Below, piece by piece: positions 11,195 to 27,152 of a DNA stretch of 64,000 nt. Position 1 is the stretch's first letter; each line of letters begins with the position of its first letter. Both the position numbers and the translations under genes were made by a program. The DNA comes from Ditylenchus dipsaci (lineage: Eukaryota; Nematoda; Chromadorea; Rhabditida; Anguinidae): contig SADC01000284.1 of the NCBI GenBank assembly GCA_004194705.1, forward strand, positions 1 through 64,000, written 5' to 3'. A model generated the notes under the pieces. That model was given only the letters and a program-made list of their open reading frames with translations, had not been told where the DNA came from and made no database searches.

Positions 11195-11425
11195 CCCGGC
11201 AGGGAATTGGCGCGGCATGGAATTGTCCCCGGCAGGCAACTGTCCGGCAGGGAATTGGCGCGGCAGGGAATTATCCCCGGCAGGCAACTGTTCAGCAAGG
11301 AATTAGCGCGGCAGGGAATTGGCGCGGCAGGGAATTGTCCCCGGCAGGCAACTGTCCGGCAGGGAATTGGCCCCGGCAGGAAATTGGCGCGGCAGGGAAT
11401 TGTCCGTGGCCAGGCATTTTTACAT
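11195..11425. repeat. GC-rich minisatellite, CGGCAGGGAATTG unit
   Basis: About 15 imperfect copies of a 16-bp unit (GGCAGGGAATTGGCGC, GGCAGGCAACTGTCC and variants) form a higher-order pattern. All frames stay open through it, which explains the ORFs here. A single inverted unit lies at 10525-10560. Confidence 0.85.
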
Positions 11426-11689
11426 ATCGTCCAAAATTAAATAGAAAACGCAAAACCAAAATTTGCTCCGAAAAAGAACCTTTTAATCTTTCTTGCACCA
11501 AGAAAATGAATATCTACCCGAAACCCCAAGATTTCGCGTAAATGTCATATGACTTGGTGACTCTGTTTCGTACATACAGGAACCTAAACAGATTTGTATG
11601 AATAGTGAATCTAGTGCTGGAGTTTAGGGACTCGAGCGAGAAACGGGGTCAGGATTACCCTTGTGGCAAGAACGGGTGATTATCGCATA

Positions 11690-12570
11690 AATTTTTTGGT
11701 TGCAGTATAGAATCCCCCCCCCCCACGGGGACTGATCAGATCGAAGAGATAACATCATATTCGTGTTTCTCGACCCTGATTTCATGAGAAAGCCGGCTGT
11801 TTTTTTAATTCTGAGAAAAAAAAATTTTTTCGAACCACAGGGTATCATGGTTTTTGGTCAGAATTTGAAAATTTTGAATTGGCGCCTTTTGAATTTAAAG
11901 GGATTGAGGGCTGTATTGGGAGGGAAGGAATAAAAGGGGGCACTTTTATGGCAGAACATTATAAATTTAAATATCTGTATTCTTCGACTGCCTCACCATG
12001 TTTTCAACTAGGCCGAGGCAAAAAGATACTCTATATGCATTTTATGGTCAAGAGTACTTCTCGGAATCATGTCTAAGGTAAGTGTGTGCGCGCATCTCTA
12101 ACTCTCAAGCCCCCTGCGCCCCCTTCGGGGGCGCAGGGGGCTTGGGGGCTTGGAGTTGAGATGCGCACACCCACATACCTTAGACACAAATCACTCGAAA
12201 GTGACTCTGGATGCATGAAAAAGCATGCATACCAGAGTTTATTTATGCGGTAGGCCCCAGTATTCAAAACTATGTTCAACATCTTCTTGTGAGTGGACCC
12301 TGAGTCATTAGTGGCCCCCTTTTATTCCCTTCCCTCCCTATACAGCCCTTAATCCTCTAAAATTCAAAAGGCGCCAATTCAAATTTTTCAAATTTTGACT
12401 AAAAAACCATGATACCCCCCCCCCCCCCTGTGGTTCGAAAAATTTTTTTTCTCAGAACCAAAAAAAACAGCCGGCTTTCTCATGAAATCGGGGTCGAGAA
12501 ACACGAATATGATGTTATCTCTTCGATCTGATCAGTCCCCGTGGGGGGGGGGATTCTATACTCAAGCCAA
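11690..12570. mobile_element. Foldback element, family FA copy 1 (full-length-like)
   Basis: The outer arms (ATAGAATCCCC then ACGGGGACTGATCAGATCG) pair with 12530-12560. Inner arm words include GTGTTTCTCGACC, GGCGCCTTTTGAATTT and CTGTATTGGGAGG. The centre carries the strong hairpin described separately. Other pieces lie at 12795-13115, 34925-35060, 36465-37085, 42540-42955, 43260-43990, 49030-49130 and 63290-64000. I found no transposase in any copy. Confidence 0.75.
12069..12187. repeat. Conserved hairpin, TGTCTAAGGTA...TACCTTAGACA
   Basis: A near-perfect inverted repeat of about 118 bp with a GC-rich tip (CCCCCTGCGCCC facing GGGCGCAGGGGG around TTCGG). It recurs at 36825-36948, 43749-43857 and 63781-63889. 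The GC-rich tip is unusual in this AT-rich DNA. Confidence 0.8.
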
Positions 12571-12794
12571 TTTTTTACGGGATCCCCGCGTAAAACGGGC
12601 TTTATTTTGACAGTCTAGTGGCAAATTTTGCACAGGTTCCGATTTATCCAATTTTTTTTGAAGCCCTAAAATGTTTCCACTGAAAAAGCAAGCTCTCTAT
12701 TTAAGATATAGCAGGATTCCGATCCAGCCGCCAGCACTAGGTAAAACCATCACTTGAATCACGCTTTGAGGATCCCCGAAAATCGTTAACACTT

Positions 12795-13115
12795 TACTTG
12801 ACCCGGAAAAGCATGCATACCAGAGTTTATTTATTTATATTCAAAACTATGTTCAACATCTTCCTTTTTGTTCAAAAGTGGCCCCTTTTATTCCTTCCCC
12901 TCCCTATACAGCCCTTAATCCCTTTAAATTCAAAAGGCGCGAATTCAAATTTTTCAAATTTTGACTAAAATCCATGATACCCCCCTGTGGTTTGAAAAAA
13001 TTTTTTTTTGACTTTACCGGAAACGACTGGTAAATTCGCGCCTAAATCGGGGTCGAGAAACACGAATATGCAATCGGTTTTTCAAAATTGTCATCAAAAG
13101 TGGGTCAGCCGTGGG
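12795..13115. repeat. Family FA fragment
   Basis: It shares the words AGCATGCATACCAGAGTT, TTCAAAACTATGTTCAAC, CCCTATACAGCCCTTAAT and GAGAAACACGAATATG with 11690-12570 but lacks the central hairpin. Confidence 0.7.
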
Positions 13116-13455
13116 GGTCAAGTAAAGTCAAGCCCGAAAATCAACCTTTTCGGTAAGTAAATTTTTTTTCAACGATATTCTTTTCTGTTTTTTGGGATGT
13201 TTTTTACGATTTTTAACCTTAACAAAATACCATTAGAAAGCTCAATTTAAGCATTACGACTGGTGCAGACTTTTTGAAAAACTTTATATTCCGAAAAAGA
13301 AGTGATAATTTAAAAGTACTGGTCATGTGAAGACCCTAAAAACTTAGGTTTTCAGCAAGTAAACATAAAACTGAATACTGACATCAGAAAATGATCCGAA
13401 AGTGGCGGATGGGTATTTGACTACATTCTATCTAAATCCCTAAATCTTTTTGCAG

Positions 13456-16400
13456 ATAATGCTATTCCTGAGCGCACTGGACGAGCAGCAACACTCCGAT
13501 GACCATGCAAATAGCATGGCTCTGTTCACTAGCCTGACTAATGGCAAACTCACTTCCCTGGATTTTGGGGGCACCCATTTCAGTGGAGTGTTACCAGCAG
13601 GTGGACAAGCAGTAGATTGCTGTTATACCCTGGCATCCTCCTCCTCTTACTGTTCCCAAAACACTTCTAATGCTATCTTAGAACAGCATGAAGGAGCAAC
13701 GGTCGCAATATTTGACAAAGCCCTTGAACCTGGGGTTGTGAATAGTGTCCAGGTGCAACAGCCCAAAGATATATTTTTAAAGAGGAGCGTGAGGAATACA
13801 CACCAGTGATTTCTATGTCACCTACAAGTAGGTCTATTAAAAAGCATTTTTCAAAATGTGAAATTGTGCAAATTTGAACTCCTGGGCGTTTAACTGGCAC
13901 ACGATAGTCTTTGAGCGAAACACGCTTTAACAGGCCCATTGTCAATGTGAACTTTAAAAAAATCCCAGCGTATAAAATTGAGATAAATTTTGTCTCAAGG
14001 CGACTTATAAAGCTTGAAATATATTGTCACTCCACCATATACACGCTAGTTGTTTCATACTTATTGGTTATCTTGAAGAAAAAATTCCACGAATTAGCCA
14101 GTAAAATCAATGGTGAATTATCCGTCACCTAATCCTAGGTTTCATCCCCAAAACAATGTTAGGTGCAAAAAATTATTTTCATGGACTTTTTATTTCGCAC
14201 CTTAATTAACTTTGTCTTAACGTAAGAATAAGCTGTGTTTCAGCAGAATGTGGACTGTGTGGTACCAAAATAAGCGAAGTCTGCAAGTCCTTCTTCCTGA
14301 TTGGTCAGCAAAGTTGGCACACCCACTGTGCTAGATGCTGCGTCTGTGGAGAGCATTTGGCAACCACTCCAACCTGCTTCCACAGAGATGGCTTGTTGTA
14401 CTGTCGCAGGGACTACACACTGCAAGTTTTCAAAATTTCGAACAAATTAATTGAATATATCCACAAAATTCTGTACCTAGTATTTTACAAATTGTGCGAT
14501 ACTGTTTCCTCAATAATGCCCTAACTGTTTTTGTTACAGCAAGTTTATCAACCGTTCCTGTGAGCGGTGTTGTCACGCTATTGGAGTGGGTGAGATTGTG
14601 ATGCATGCAACCAGAGACAAAGTATTTCACCTGAACTGTTTCAATTGTGCCCTATGTGCACAGGCTCTACGCCCAGGAGATACCTACTTTTTAGGGGCTC
14701 AACCTGGTGCCATTTTCTGTCAATGTGTGTTTGATTTTTTTTCATTTTGTTTAAATTAACCTGTTTGACGTAAATAATTGAATATGTGTTTATAGCTCAC
14801 TATGACATGATGATCCCGCTTGGAGACATTGAAAGTCCTCCTGCCCCCACTACAGAGTCTAGAACTAGCAAAAAACGAAGTGTTTTCAACAAAGAAGTCG
14901 AATCTGATCACATGAGCATGCCTGCCATGGAGACAGACTTGTGCGAGGAGGGCCACATGTCAGCAGACTGCTCGCCATCTTCCTGCAAGGGAGCCATTTT
15001 AAACCACACGTCTTCTAGCAACTCCTTGAAATTAGACTCATCTTCCGCAGCCAATTCTTGCTATGGAGGGGAGTGCGGCGGTGCAGGTTAGTTAAACTAA
15101 CCCCAAGTTGAAATTATAGTAATGGTCGTTGTCCAGTACGTATTGTGGTATTGTGCATTGTAGTATAAACCTAATAATATATTTTCTATCAACTATCTTT
15201 CAAATTTTGAGTCAATCAAATTTGGCGAACTCTAGGTGTAAACCATTGAGCAACCAGACATTTTTCTTTATTTCGCACATTAAAATACAGGAATTTTCTG
15301 ATTGTCAGCCATTGAGTTGTCTAAGAATACAATTGGTTGTTTCTCTGTCTTGATTTTTAAATACTGTTGAAGTAATTTTTCATAAATGGGCTAGTAGCCA
15401 ATATACAAAGTATGCTATCAGAGTCTCATTTTTATGTCCAGTGACTTTTTAAAAACTTTTAACAGTAAATTTGTGGCTCAATAAATTACAAGCATTTCAA
15501 ACGGCCATAACTATAGTCCGATATCGATAATTTTTTTTTCGCAATCGCCTTTTATTGAGTGTCGCTTAGGAATGGTGGGGTGAGACCTAATTTTACTTTG
15601 TCATAATGCCAAGTGGGAAAAATGCCCAACGGGAAAAAATGCACCATGCATATTTTTCAAATAGGAAAAATGCCCAATAGAACTTTTCCAAAGTAAACAA
15701 AGGGTACTTTGCGTTAGGCATTTTTTCCACTTGGCATTATGACAAAGGGTAATTGGGTCTTACCCGAATGGTGAATTTCGCTTTTAAATCAAAATTTCAC
15801 TTTTTCGCCACCCTTCCCCCTAAATCAGAAGCGTAAGATGAAGTCTCGGTTTTTAAGATTAAGAGGGACCAAGAAGAAAAGTTGAAATTTTGGGAAAAAT
15901 GTATGGTCGTTAGAAATTCTGGAAATTTCTTGCGCCACCCTGTACAACACAAGACTGTTTTCGCATTTTTCAATTTTTTAAATAAATTCATTTTTTTAAT
16001 TCAGGCAAAGCTTCAACGAGGCGTTCTCTCGCGTTCAAAATTAAGCCACGTAAAATTAAAAAACTTTTCCTGATAATTCTGCATGAATTTTTTGATTTGT
16101 TTTAACAAAACAAGGCCTAGAATTTAGTTTTAGTTATAGTTTTGTTAGAAACCAAGTCAAAAATTCGTACAGAAATTTAATGATAAGGAAAAATTTGAAT
16201 TGGTGAGGCATAATTTTTAACGGATGAACATGCTCTTTTGAGCGCCAACTAAAAACAGCGCACGTTAGGACGTACTCAAATGTGTGCCCCAAACTACTAA
16301 AAAACAAAAGTTCAGGAAAGACGCGAGCTAAAAAAATGCTCTAAAAACGCAGAAACGACTAGGGGGTGTCTAGTAAGCACCCTGAAATCTAAAAATACCC

Positions 16401-18620
16401 GATCTGATAGTTACCCAGGTTCACACGTCAAATTGTATAAATTTCACATTTTTTTCTCAAAATTTTTTTATTGTTTTTTAGGCGACCACATTTGTAGACC
16501 TAGAATTTACACACACACACCTTAATTCTCTTGCGAATATATATTTATATAGTAGAAGCAGACTACCTACCATATATCCACCACTAATTGGGTTTTTGTT
16601 TACTCTAGGGTAGGAAATACCACCTCTGTGTGCATGGCTTTTGCCTTGCTTCTCAAAAAGCATCCTCTCCACTTCCTTTCCTCCAAATAATAATTGGAGG
16701 GACTTTTGAGGGGAAGGGAATGGAAATTGTAGCAACACCAACATAATGTTTTATTTGAGTTGTATGTAAAATTATCGGAAATACAAATACAGTTTTATCA
16801 TTACACAGATGCCTTTTTAGGTGAAGACGACACCTTTTCTGTAAATGGGAGTAGCAAGGCCAAACGCCTAAGAACCAGTTTCAAACACCACCAGTTGCGC
16901 ACAATGAAGACCTACTTCAACCTGAATCACAATCCAGATGCAAAAGACCTAAAACAGTTGGCTCAGAAAACTGGACTCACCAAACGGGTGCTCCAGGTAC
17001 TTTGGGGTGATTACAGTTACTGTATAAATTGGCTAAAAACTCATGCAAAATAGACCCTGTAATAAGGTAGCTGAGTCTTCGAAAAACATCCCAAATCAAT
17101 AAGGGAACAGTAAGAAGTGGTGCGAACCCCCAAAAAACCCACACTAAAATCGCGTTCAGCGTCTATAACTACCCTTGAGATAGAATAAAAACGTGTAACC
17201 CAGTAAGAAAAAAAATTAGCGGACACTTTTGGAGAAATTAGCGGGCATTTTTCAAAGATTAGTGAGCATGTTCAATAAGCGGGTATTTTTCAAAAATTAG
17301 CGGACATTTTTCACAGATCAGCGGGCGAAATTAAATACTACCCATTAAAAAGTTGACTTATTCGAATATTTTTGGCCTTGAGAGGAATTCAAAATATGAC
17401 AGTCTATTTTTACGTTCAAGAGCAGTTTAACATGTAAATCGGCACGCTGATCATGAACCTGGTGTCAGAATTTTAGGTTCGCGTTGTAGAAACAAAATTT
17501 TACGTCAAAAGCTGAAAAGAGTTAGGACGACTAGCAAAGTTCAAAGATTATTTTCGGCATCTTACTCTGCCCCATTCACAAGAAATTAATATATTATTCA
17601 AAAGCTAAGGAGCTAAGCTTTCTGACAGAATAAAATTTAGTTTGATCAGTTAGTCAAAAATTTTGAAAAAAGGGTTTTTTTTATTAAAAATTCAGTTACT
17701 GAAAAGTTAATTTTTCCATAATTACCACTGCAGATCCGACTCTAGCAATCATCACAGGGGCATGTAATACCTCATTCGAAATCCCATCATTTGGCCTTTC
17801 GAATGGCATATACGCTAGCAATAAAACAGATGGAAAGTGCCCTAAACAACTTAAAGTTTAAAAGAATGTCGAATTTCCGAGCGCTTAACTTCAGAGGTCC
17901 TTATCTCAAAACTGAGTGAGGAAATCAGAAAATCGATGCGCTCCTTCGTGTTCAGCATATCGTAAATAGAATATTGGTGTACGAATCTGGAATACAGAAA
18001 AAATCACTATCGGCATCTTTACGTTCAATTTTACAAAAGTAGCTCTTAACAAGCTGTTTGAATTTTTTCACAATAACGATATTCGTATTAGACAAATACT
18101 GTAAAATCTCTAATAAGCCATCCTCAAAATGACAAAATGCACCTATCTTGAGGCGCAGGCACAATGAATGCTGCTCGGAGGGATTCGTGTTCAGCGTGCT
18201 AGATTTGCTTATATAAAAGCTCTTGAAATTCAAAGGTCACGACAAATTTTCGAATTCTTGTCGAGACAAAAAACATTTGAATTCTCGAAAAATTCTATGT
18301 TTGAATATTTGTTGTCTCGAGAATAATTTGAAAATTTGCAATAAATTTTAGTTTTAAAAGCATTTTTACAAGCAAATCTACCACGCTAAACACGAATCTG
18401 GTGTCAGTAATTTAGTTTTGTCTAGCTCAAAAAAAGTTTTACGTCAAAATATTTTTTGGTTTTTCAGGTCTGGTTCCAGAATGCTAGAGCCAAGTACAGA
18501 CGATTTTTACCTACTAATGTGCACCTTGGAAGCAGACCTGTTTCCAAAAACTCGATGGAGTGCACAGAGGAGGACTGCAATAGCAGCAGCAACGTAACAG
18601 TGTCGAGCATAAGTGTTTAG
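13456..18620 (+). CDS. Lhx2/9: LIM-homeobox transcription factor, Lhx2/9 (apterous) class
   Basis: Exons: 13456-13752 (N-terminal, ATG 13459), 14244-14421 (LIM1), 14540-14724 (LIM2), 14796-15086 (Ser-rich linker), 16809 or 16821-16996 (homeodomain) and 18468-18620 (end of homeodomain and tail, stop 18618). LIM1 shows C-x2-C, W-H-x2-C, C-x2-C-x2-C and final C-x2-D; LIM2 ends C-x2-H. The homeodomain is close to vertebrate Lhx2/9 and fly Apterous, with RTSFKHHQLRTMK and HNPDAKDLKQLAQKTGLTKR before the VWFQNARAKYRR recognition helix. This family makes nuclear DNA-binding factors that work with LDB/Chip cofactors in neuronal and appendage patterning. Phases agree for all joins except exon 1 to LIM1, which is off by one base: a missing exon, another donor or an indel. 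The LIM1-LIM2 intron has a GC donor. The tail after the homeodomain is short (about 35 residues). Confidence 0.9.
15087..16808 (+). other. Lhx2/9 intron 4
   Basis: About 1.7 kb, GT-AG. It contains a MITE at 15583-15762 and, near 16100-16220, a fragment related to the 31.5-31.9 kb repeat. A C-A microsatellite of a few units sits at 16510. No exon was recognised inside. Confidence 0.6.
15583..15762. mobile_element. MITE with CATAATGCCAAGTGGGAAAA arms
   Basis: The arms GACCTAATTTTACTTTGTCA and GCCAAGTGGGAAAAATGCC pair with 15695-15762 (GGCATTTTTTCCACTTGGC onward). About 180 bp, non-coding, inside an Lhx2/9 intron. Confidence 0.75.
16997..18467 (+). other. Lhx2/9 intron 5 with dispersed repeats
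   Basis: It interrupts the homeodomain just before the VWFQN recognition helix, a common intron site in this class. It holds a tandem AATTAGCGGGCATTTTTC repeat (17215-17330) and a repeat (17390-17960) whose words (GAACCTGGTGTCAG, AAAGTGCCCT, AGTTTAAAAGAATGT) recur at 39370-39900 and 41740-41945. The ORF at 17952-18233 (-) belongs to this repeat. Confidence 0.6.
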
Positions 18621-18679
18621 CTTCTTACCATACCTGCTGCCAATACTGCCCTACTCTCAAAAGTCAAATACCCAGCTAG

Positions 18680-18886
18680 TCAAGCATCCATTTTGACAAT
18701 CAAGGTCACTGTCAGGGTTTTGTAGCCACTGAACAATAGATGTCCTTCTTCGTGGTTAATTTCCATAATCATCGACCAGCCAGCAGCAGTTGCCCGGCTT
18801 AAGATTACTACACTATCACCTTTTAAATATATATAATTAGCTTCGTTAGTGTCGTAAGAAGGGGCTTTTCTGTTTGGTTTAGGCAT
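18680..18886 (-). CDS. Small ORF, hypothetical
   Basis: A 68-codon ATG ORF on the minus strand inside the presumed 3-prime UTR of Lhx2/9. The translation is polar and non-repetitive, with YIYLKGDSVVILSR and GWSMIMEINHEEG, somewhat like an SH3-type beta barrel. No intron, poly(A) signal or homologue supports it, and it may be chance. A plus-strand AATAAA near 18955 marks the likely Lhx2/9 3-prime end. Confidence 0.25.
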   Translation of the reverse strand: MPKPNRKAPSYDTNEANYIYLKGDSVVILSRATAAGWSMIMEINHEEGHLLFSGYKTLTVTLIVKMDA

Positions 18887-19289
18887 ACTGCTTGTATTTT
18901 TAGCTAGTTAGCTATGTGTAAATATTAATTACTCAAATACTTTAGCATTCTCGAAAATAAATTAACAGCTCAAATTATATAAATAATTATATATAAAATT
19001 TTCAGAATTTTTTTTTGATTTTTTTGAATCACAAAATAATATTTTGAGGGTACAATATACACTAGTCAAAAAGTGACTGTATTAATCTTGATTTAATTGA
19101 CATCCTATTTGAATTTTTTATATCGATTACTTTTCTTGAAATTCGATTGTAATTATTTGTAAATATGCTTGAAAATGTAAAAAATTTGTTAAAATGTTAA
19201 AGTAAACAAAATTATCAATCATCGATCTTTGAATAGTTTGAATTTTCTGTGTACATTTTTTCTGCGAATAAAAATTGTTTTTATTCAAT

Positions 19290-19484
19290 CTATTTTAGCT
19301 GCTCTGCAGCAATATATACATTAAAATTGAAACATTTGAAGTGTTGACTCTCCTCGCCTTGATTCCAACTATTCTGTGCGATTCCGGCTCCATAAGGATC
19401 CGATAAACTAAGTATTGAAGTGAGCAATAGAAATGGATGGATTAGGGCAACGACAAAGATATAATTTTCAATTACAAGAGTCAT
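19290..19484 (-). CDS. Small ORF with N-terminal hydrophobic segment, hypothetical
   Basis: A 64-codon ATG ORF whose first 27 residues (ENYIFVVALIHPFLLLTSIL) look like a signal peptide or anchor. An AATAAA on the minus strand lies just past its stop (about 19280-19286), nearly back to back with plus-strand poly(A)-like sites. It could be a small secreted protein or the last exon of a minus-strand gene. No family recognised. Confidence 0.3.
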   Translation of the reverse strand: MTLVIENYIFVVALIHPFLLLTSILSLSDPYGAGIAQNSWNQGEESQHFKCFNFNVYIAAEQLK

Positions 19485-19681
19485 AAGTATTCACATTTTG
19501 CGCATAATTGACATAACAATGTTTTTTTCATAATTTTTTAAAGGCATTAGACACATTTAAAGACACCGAAAAGGTTCTTTTCGGTTATCGGCACCACTTC
19601 TTTTTCTTGATTCAAAGTTTATAGATATTTATTTATTTTACATTCACAAGAAAAAAATTAATTCTTCAACAGGCTATATTA

Positions 19682-20330
19682 AAGAGTACATTTGGGGGAT
19701 ACAATTGAGCGATGTCTTTCAGTAGTAAGATCATTGCGCTCGAAGCCATTGTATCCATTCCACATATCCGAAATGATGATCGATCCCGGATGTATTCGGC
19801 AACTGATGACTTCTTCTAGTGTTGGTGCATCCCTTGAGTAATTATCTAATATCCAACATATAAAAGTATTATGTCAGTTCTGTTCAATAACCTTCAGGAA
19901 GATCTCTCTTTTTTCTAGGCAAATACCACCGAATACCTAAGTTGTTGGCAAAAGGCGACCTTTGTGGTATTTCCGGTAAGTGTAGGCGCTTTCGTCAATT
20001 TCGACAGTCATCCCACGCCCACCTGTAATGTTGTCAAGCATGAAAGATACACTAATGCAGTCAAACCTCTAGATAACGAACTCCAAGGGACCAGCTGAAA
20101 CCGTTCGTTATGTAGAAGTATTCGTTATATAGGTGTTCGTTATGTAGAGGTTTGACTGTATTCAAACCAATTATCCCTGTAGTTCGCCATAATACCTCGT
20201 GACAGATTTGGCTCATAAAAGAGCTGTAATCGACTGCAGCATCATGAACAATATCTATTAGTTCTACCCGAGTCTTTTTCAGCTAAGAGTTGATTGTTCG
20301 TTGTTTTATAACCCACTTAGAAGACAAAGC
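19682..20330 (-). pseudogene. Merlin transposase pseudogene
   Basis: This is the coding remnant of the element at 19575-20417. Order of motifs on the minus strand: N-terminal helix region, 102-bp foreign insertion, first DDE strand with EIDES, second with SDMWNGY, then a short tail with ERHRSIV. The family's final region (H-T-N..GxWxxxK) is missing. With stop codons and the insertion it cannot make an active enzyme. Confidence 0.8.
20057..20158. mobile_element. Mini-MITE, CAGTCAAACCTCTAG ends
   Basis: About 100 bp with ends CAGTCAAACCTCTAGATAAC and complement GTTATGTAGAGGTTTGACTG. Internal GTTCGTTATGTAG units repeat. It is related by design to 23316-23499 and 34434-34588. It sits inside the Merlin pseudogene and so inserted after it. 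Confidence 0.8.
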
Positions 20331-20487
20331 TAAAAATCAGACATGGCTATACGACAGAAATGAGTGAAACGTGAAAAAAATAAACAAAAAAGAGGTGGTG
20401 CCGATAACCGAAAAGAATCGATAACTGTGTTAACTAGATCCACTCAAGAATATAAAAATAAAGATATAATTTTTTCAGCATTTTATA

Positions 20488-20728
20488 TTAGGTCGTGTCA
20501 AAAGTTCGCAGCGTTTTTTTTTCAAAAGCCATTTTTATGGCATTGCGTTTTTACAATAGATTTTTTAAATTATTTTTTAAAAGTTCACCACTCATTTTGT
20601 AGCTGAAAATCTTGGCTACAAAATGAGTGGTGAACTTTTAAAAAATAATTAAAAAAATCTATTGTAAAAACGCAATGCCATAAAAATGGTTTTTGAAAAA
20701 AACGCTGCGAACTTTTGACACGACCTAA
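20488..20728. mobile_element. Palindromic mariner-like MITE
   Basis: A 241-bp near-perfect palindrome with ends TTAGGTCGTGTCAAAAGTTC, flanked by TA on both sides. The terminus resembles mariner-type TIRs. No transposase. Confidence 0.85.
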
Positions 20729-21056
20729 TATAAACAAGCCACTTGCGACCCATAATTCTGTTAGAAATATGCATTAAACACATGATAAAATAAAAGTTTG
20801 CGAAACATATGGTCTTTTTATACATCCAATCAATAATAACGAGACACCCCTTTCACCCAGTCAAACAATAATAATATCACAAAGGCTTCTCTGCTACTAT
20901 TACAGAAATATCATCAATTTGTGGCACTTTCATTTGTTGTTGGCACTAACAGCTTACCCATCCATCCAACCTGCTACTACTGGTTTGGCTGTATCAAGTA
21001 TACAGTTAATAGACCGAGTACATAAGCAGCTACCAACTGTAGGGTGGCGGAAGGTC
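20729..21056 (-). other. Probable 3-prime UTR of the MOSPD1/3-type gene
   Basis: Unique, repeat-free sequence directly downstream of the minus-strand stop at 21057. Likely transcribed, but I cannot place the poly(A) site with confidence. Confidence 0.35.
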
Positions 21057-26067
<5,011 letters not shown>

Positions 26068-27152
26068 GGTGCGTTCTTGTGGGGCATCCCTAGGTTGCAT
26101 ATTAAAGTGTTCATTTCGACTGCGAGTGGAATTTGCGACACAGCTTGTGATTTTGAGGAAGCAATAAAAATGACCGCTAGAGTTAATCGAACATTTTAGC
26201 AGATTGAGTCACTTAAAAGTTTTAAGTTAATTGTTATGTGACTTGCTCCTACCTCTTTCAATATTATTTCTAATTCACTTATAGATTTTTTTTACTACCA
26301 AATGTTCGCTAGAATTTAGCCGTCATTTCCATTACTTCCTCGAGATCACAAGCTGTATCACAAATCGCACTCGCAGTCGAAGTGACCACTTTGATATGTA
26401 ACCTAGGCATAGTTGGACGTCTCTGAAAAACCACGGCCGCCGCCACCTCCTCTGCTTTGCCGCTACCGCCGCCACCGCCAGCGGCACTTTTTATTTTGCC
26501 GCCGCCGCCGGCGCTGCCATCGCCGCCACCGCCGCCGCCAGCTAACGCTTCACTGTCAAAAAAAATTTTCTGTTTAATTTATGTTTGTCATAGAATTATA
26601 TTTTGTAAGAGAACAGTAAAATCCTAAATTATGTCATTCTATCATATTTTCATAAGATGACCATTTAAAACGAGCATTGTTTTGGTAGTTTGTAAAATTA
26701 GTCCTGTTGGAGTCTTTCTTCCTGAAGAGAGCATACCCATGATACTGAATAGTCTTTCCACTCTTGCACTTGTAGCTGGCGTTGCTAAGATCTCAAATGC
26801 CATCTGAGAAATCGAAGTATATGTCTAGAAAGTCAAGCTGTACTGTAAAATTTACGAAACCAATTTGCTTTTTACCTCAATTCTGGGCTTCCAGAAGTCT
26901 CATGGATTACAGGTACCAAGAAAAGCATCGCTGGTACCGCCATCGCCGCCGCCACCACATTGCCGCCACCACATCGCCGCCACCGCCTAATTACTTCGCC
27001 GCACCGCCACTGCCGCCGCCGACCTCATTTTCAGCCGCCGGCGCTGCCGCCGCCGGCGGCACCTCATGTTTTGCCGCCGCCTGGCGCCGCCGCCGGCGGC
27101 GGCGGCGATCCAACTATGAACCTAGGGAAGCTCTACAAGAATACACCATACA
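26068..27152. mobile_element. TIR element with CCG/CGG microsatellite core
   Basis: The outer ends TATGGTGCGTTCTTGTGGGG with CCCTAGGTTGCATA pair with 27117-27152 (TATGAACCTAGGG... CAAGAATACACCATA). A third terminus-like copy at 26400 closes an inner foldback (26092-26408). The rest holds (GCC)n at 26430-26545 and (CCG)n/(GGC)n at 26940-27110. The plus-strand ORFs here are microsatellite translations. Confidence 0.75.

Larger units (their letters stand above)
19575..20417 (-). mobile_element. Merlin (IS1016/ISXO2-like) DNA transposon, decayed
   Basis: Inverted ends TTCTTTTCGGTTATCGGCAC and complement (19575 and 20417) enclose 843 bp. The minus strand from about 20330 to 19680 translates, with stops, to Merlin motifs: VDYSSFMSQICHEVL, then GMTVEIDES (first catalytic Asp), YRKYHKGRLLP, VFGGICLE, IHPGSIIISDMWNGY (second catalytic Asp). 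At least two in-frame stops (one a Trp-to-stop change before VFGG) show decay by point mutation. A separate mini-MITE (20057-20158) is inserted between the first two motifs. No clear 8-9 bp target duplication is visible. Confidence 0.85.

Noticed and set aside
10320..11541. CRISPR-like arrays in the tandem repeats
   Set aside because: Units are contiguous with no unique spacers, and the DNA is an animal genome.
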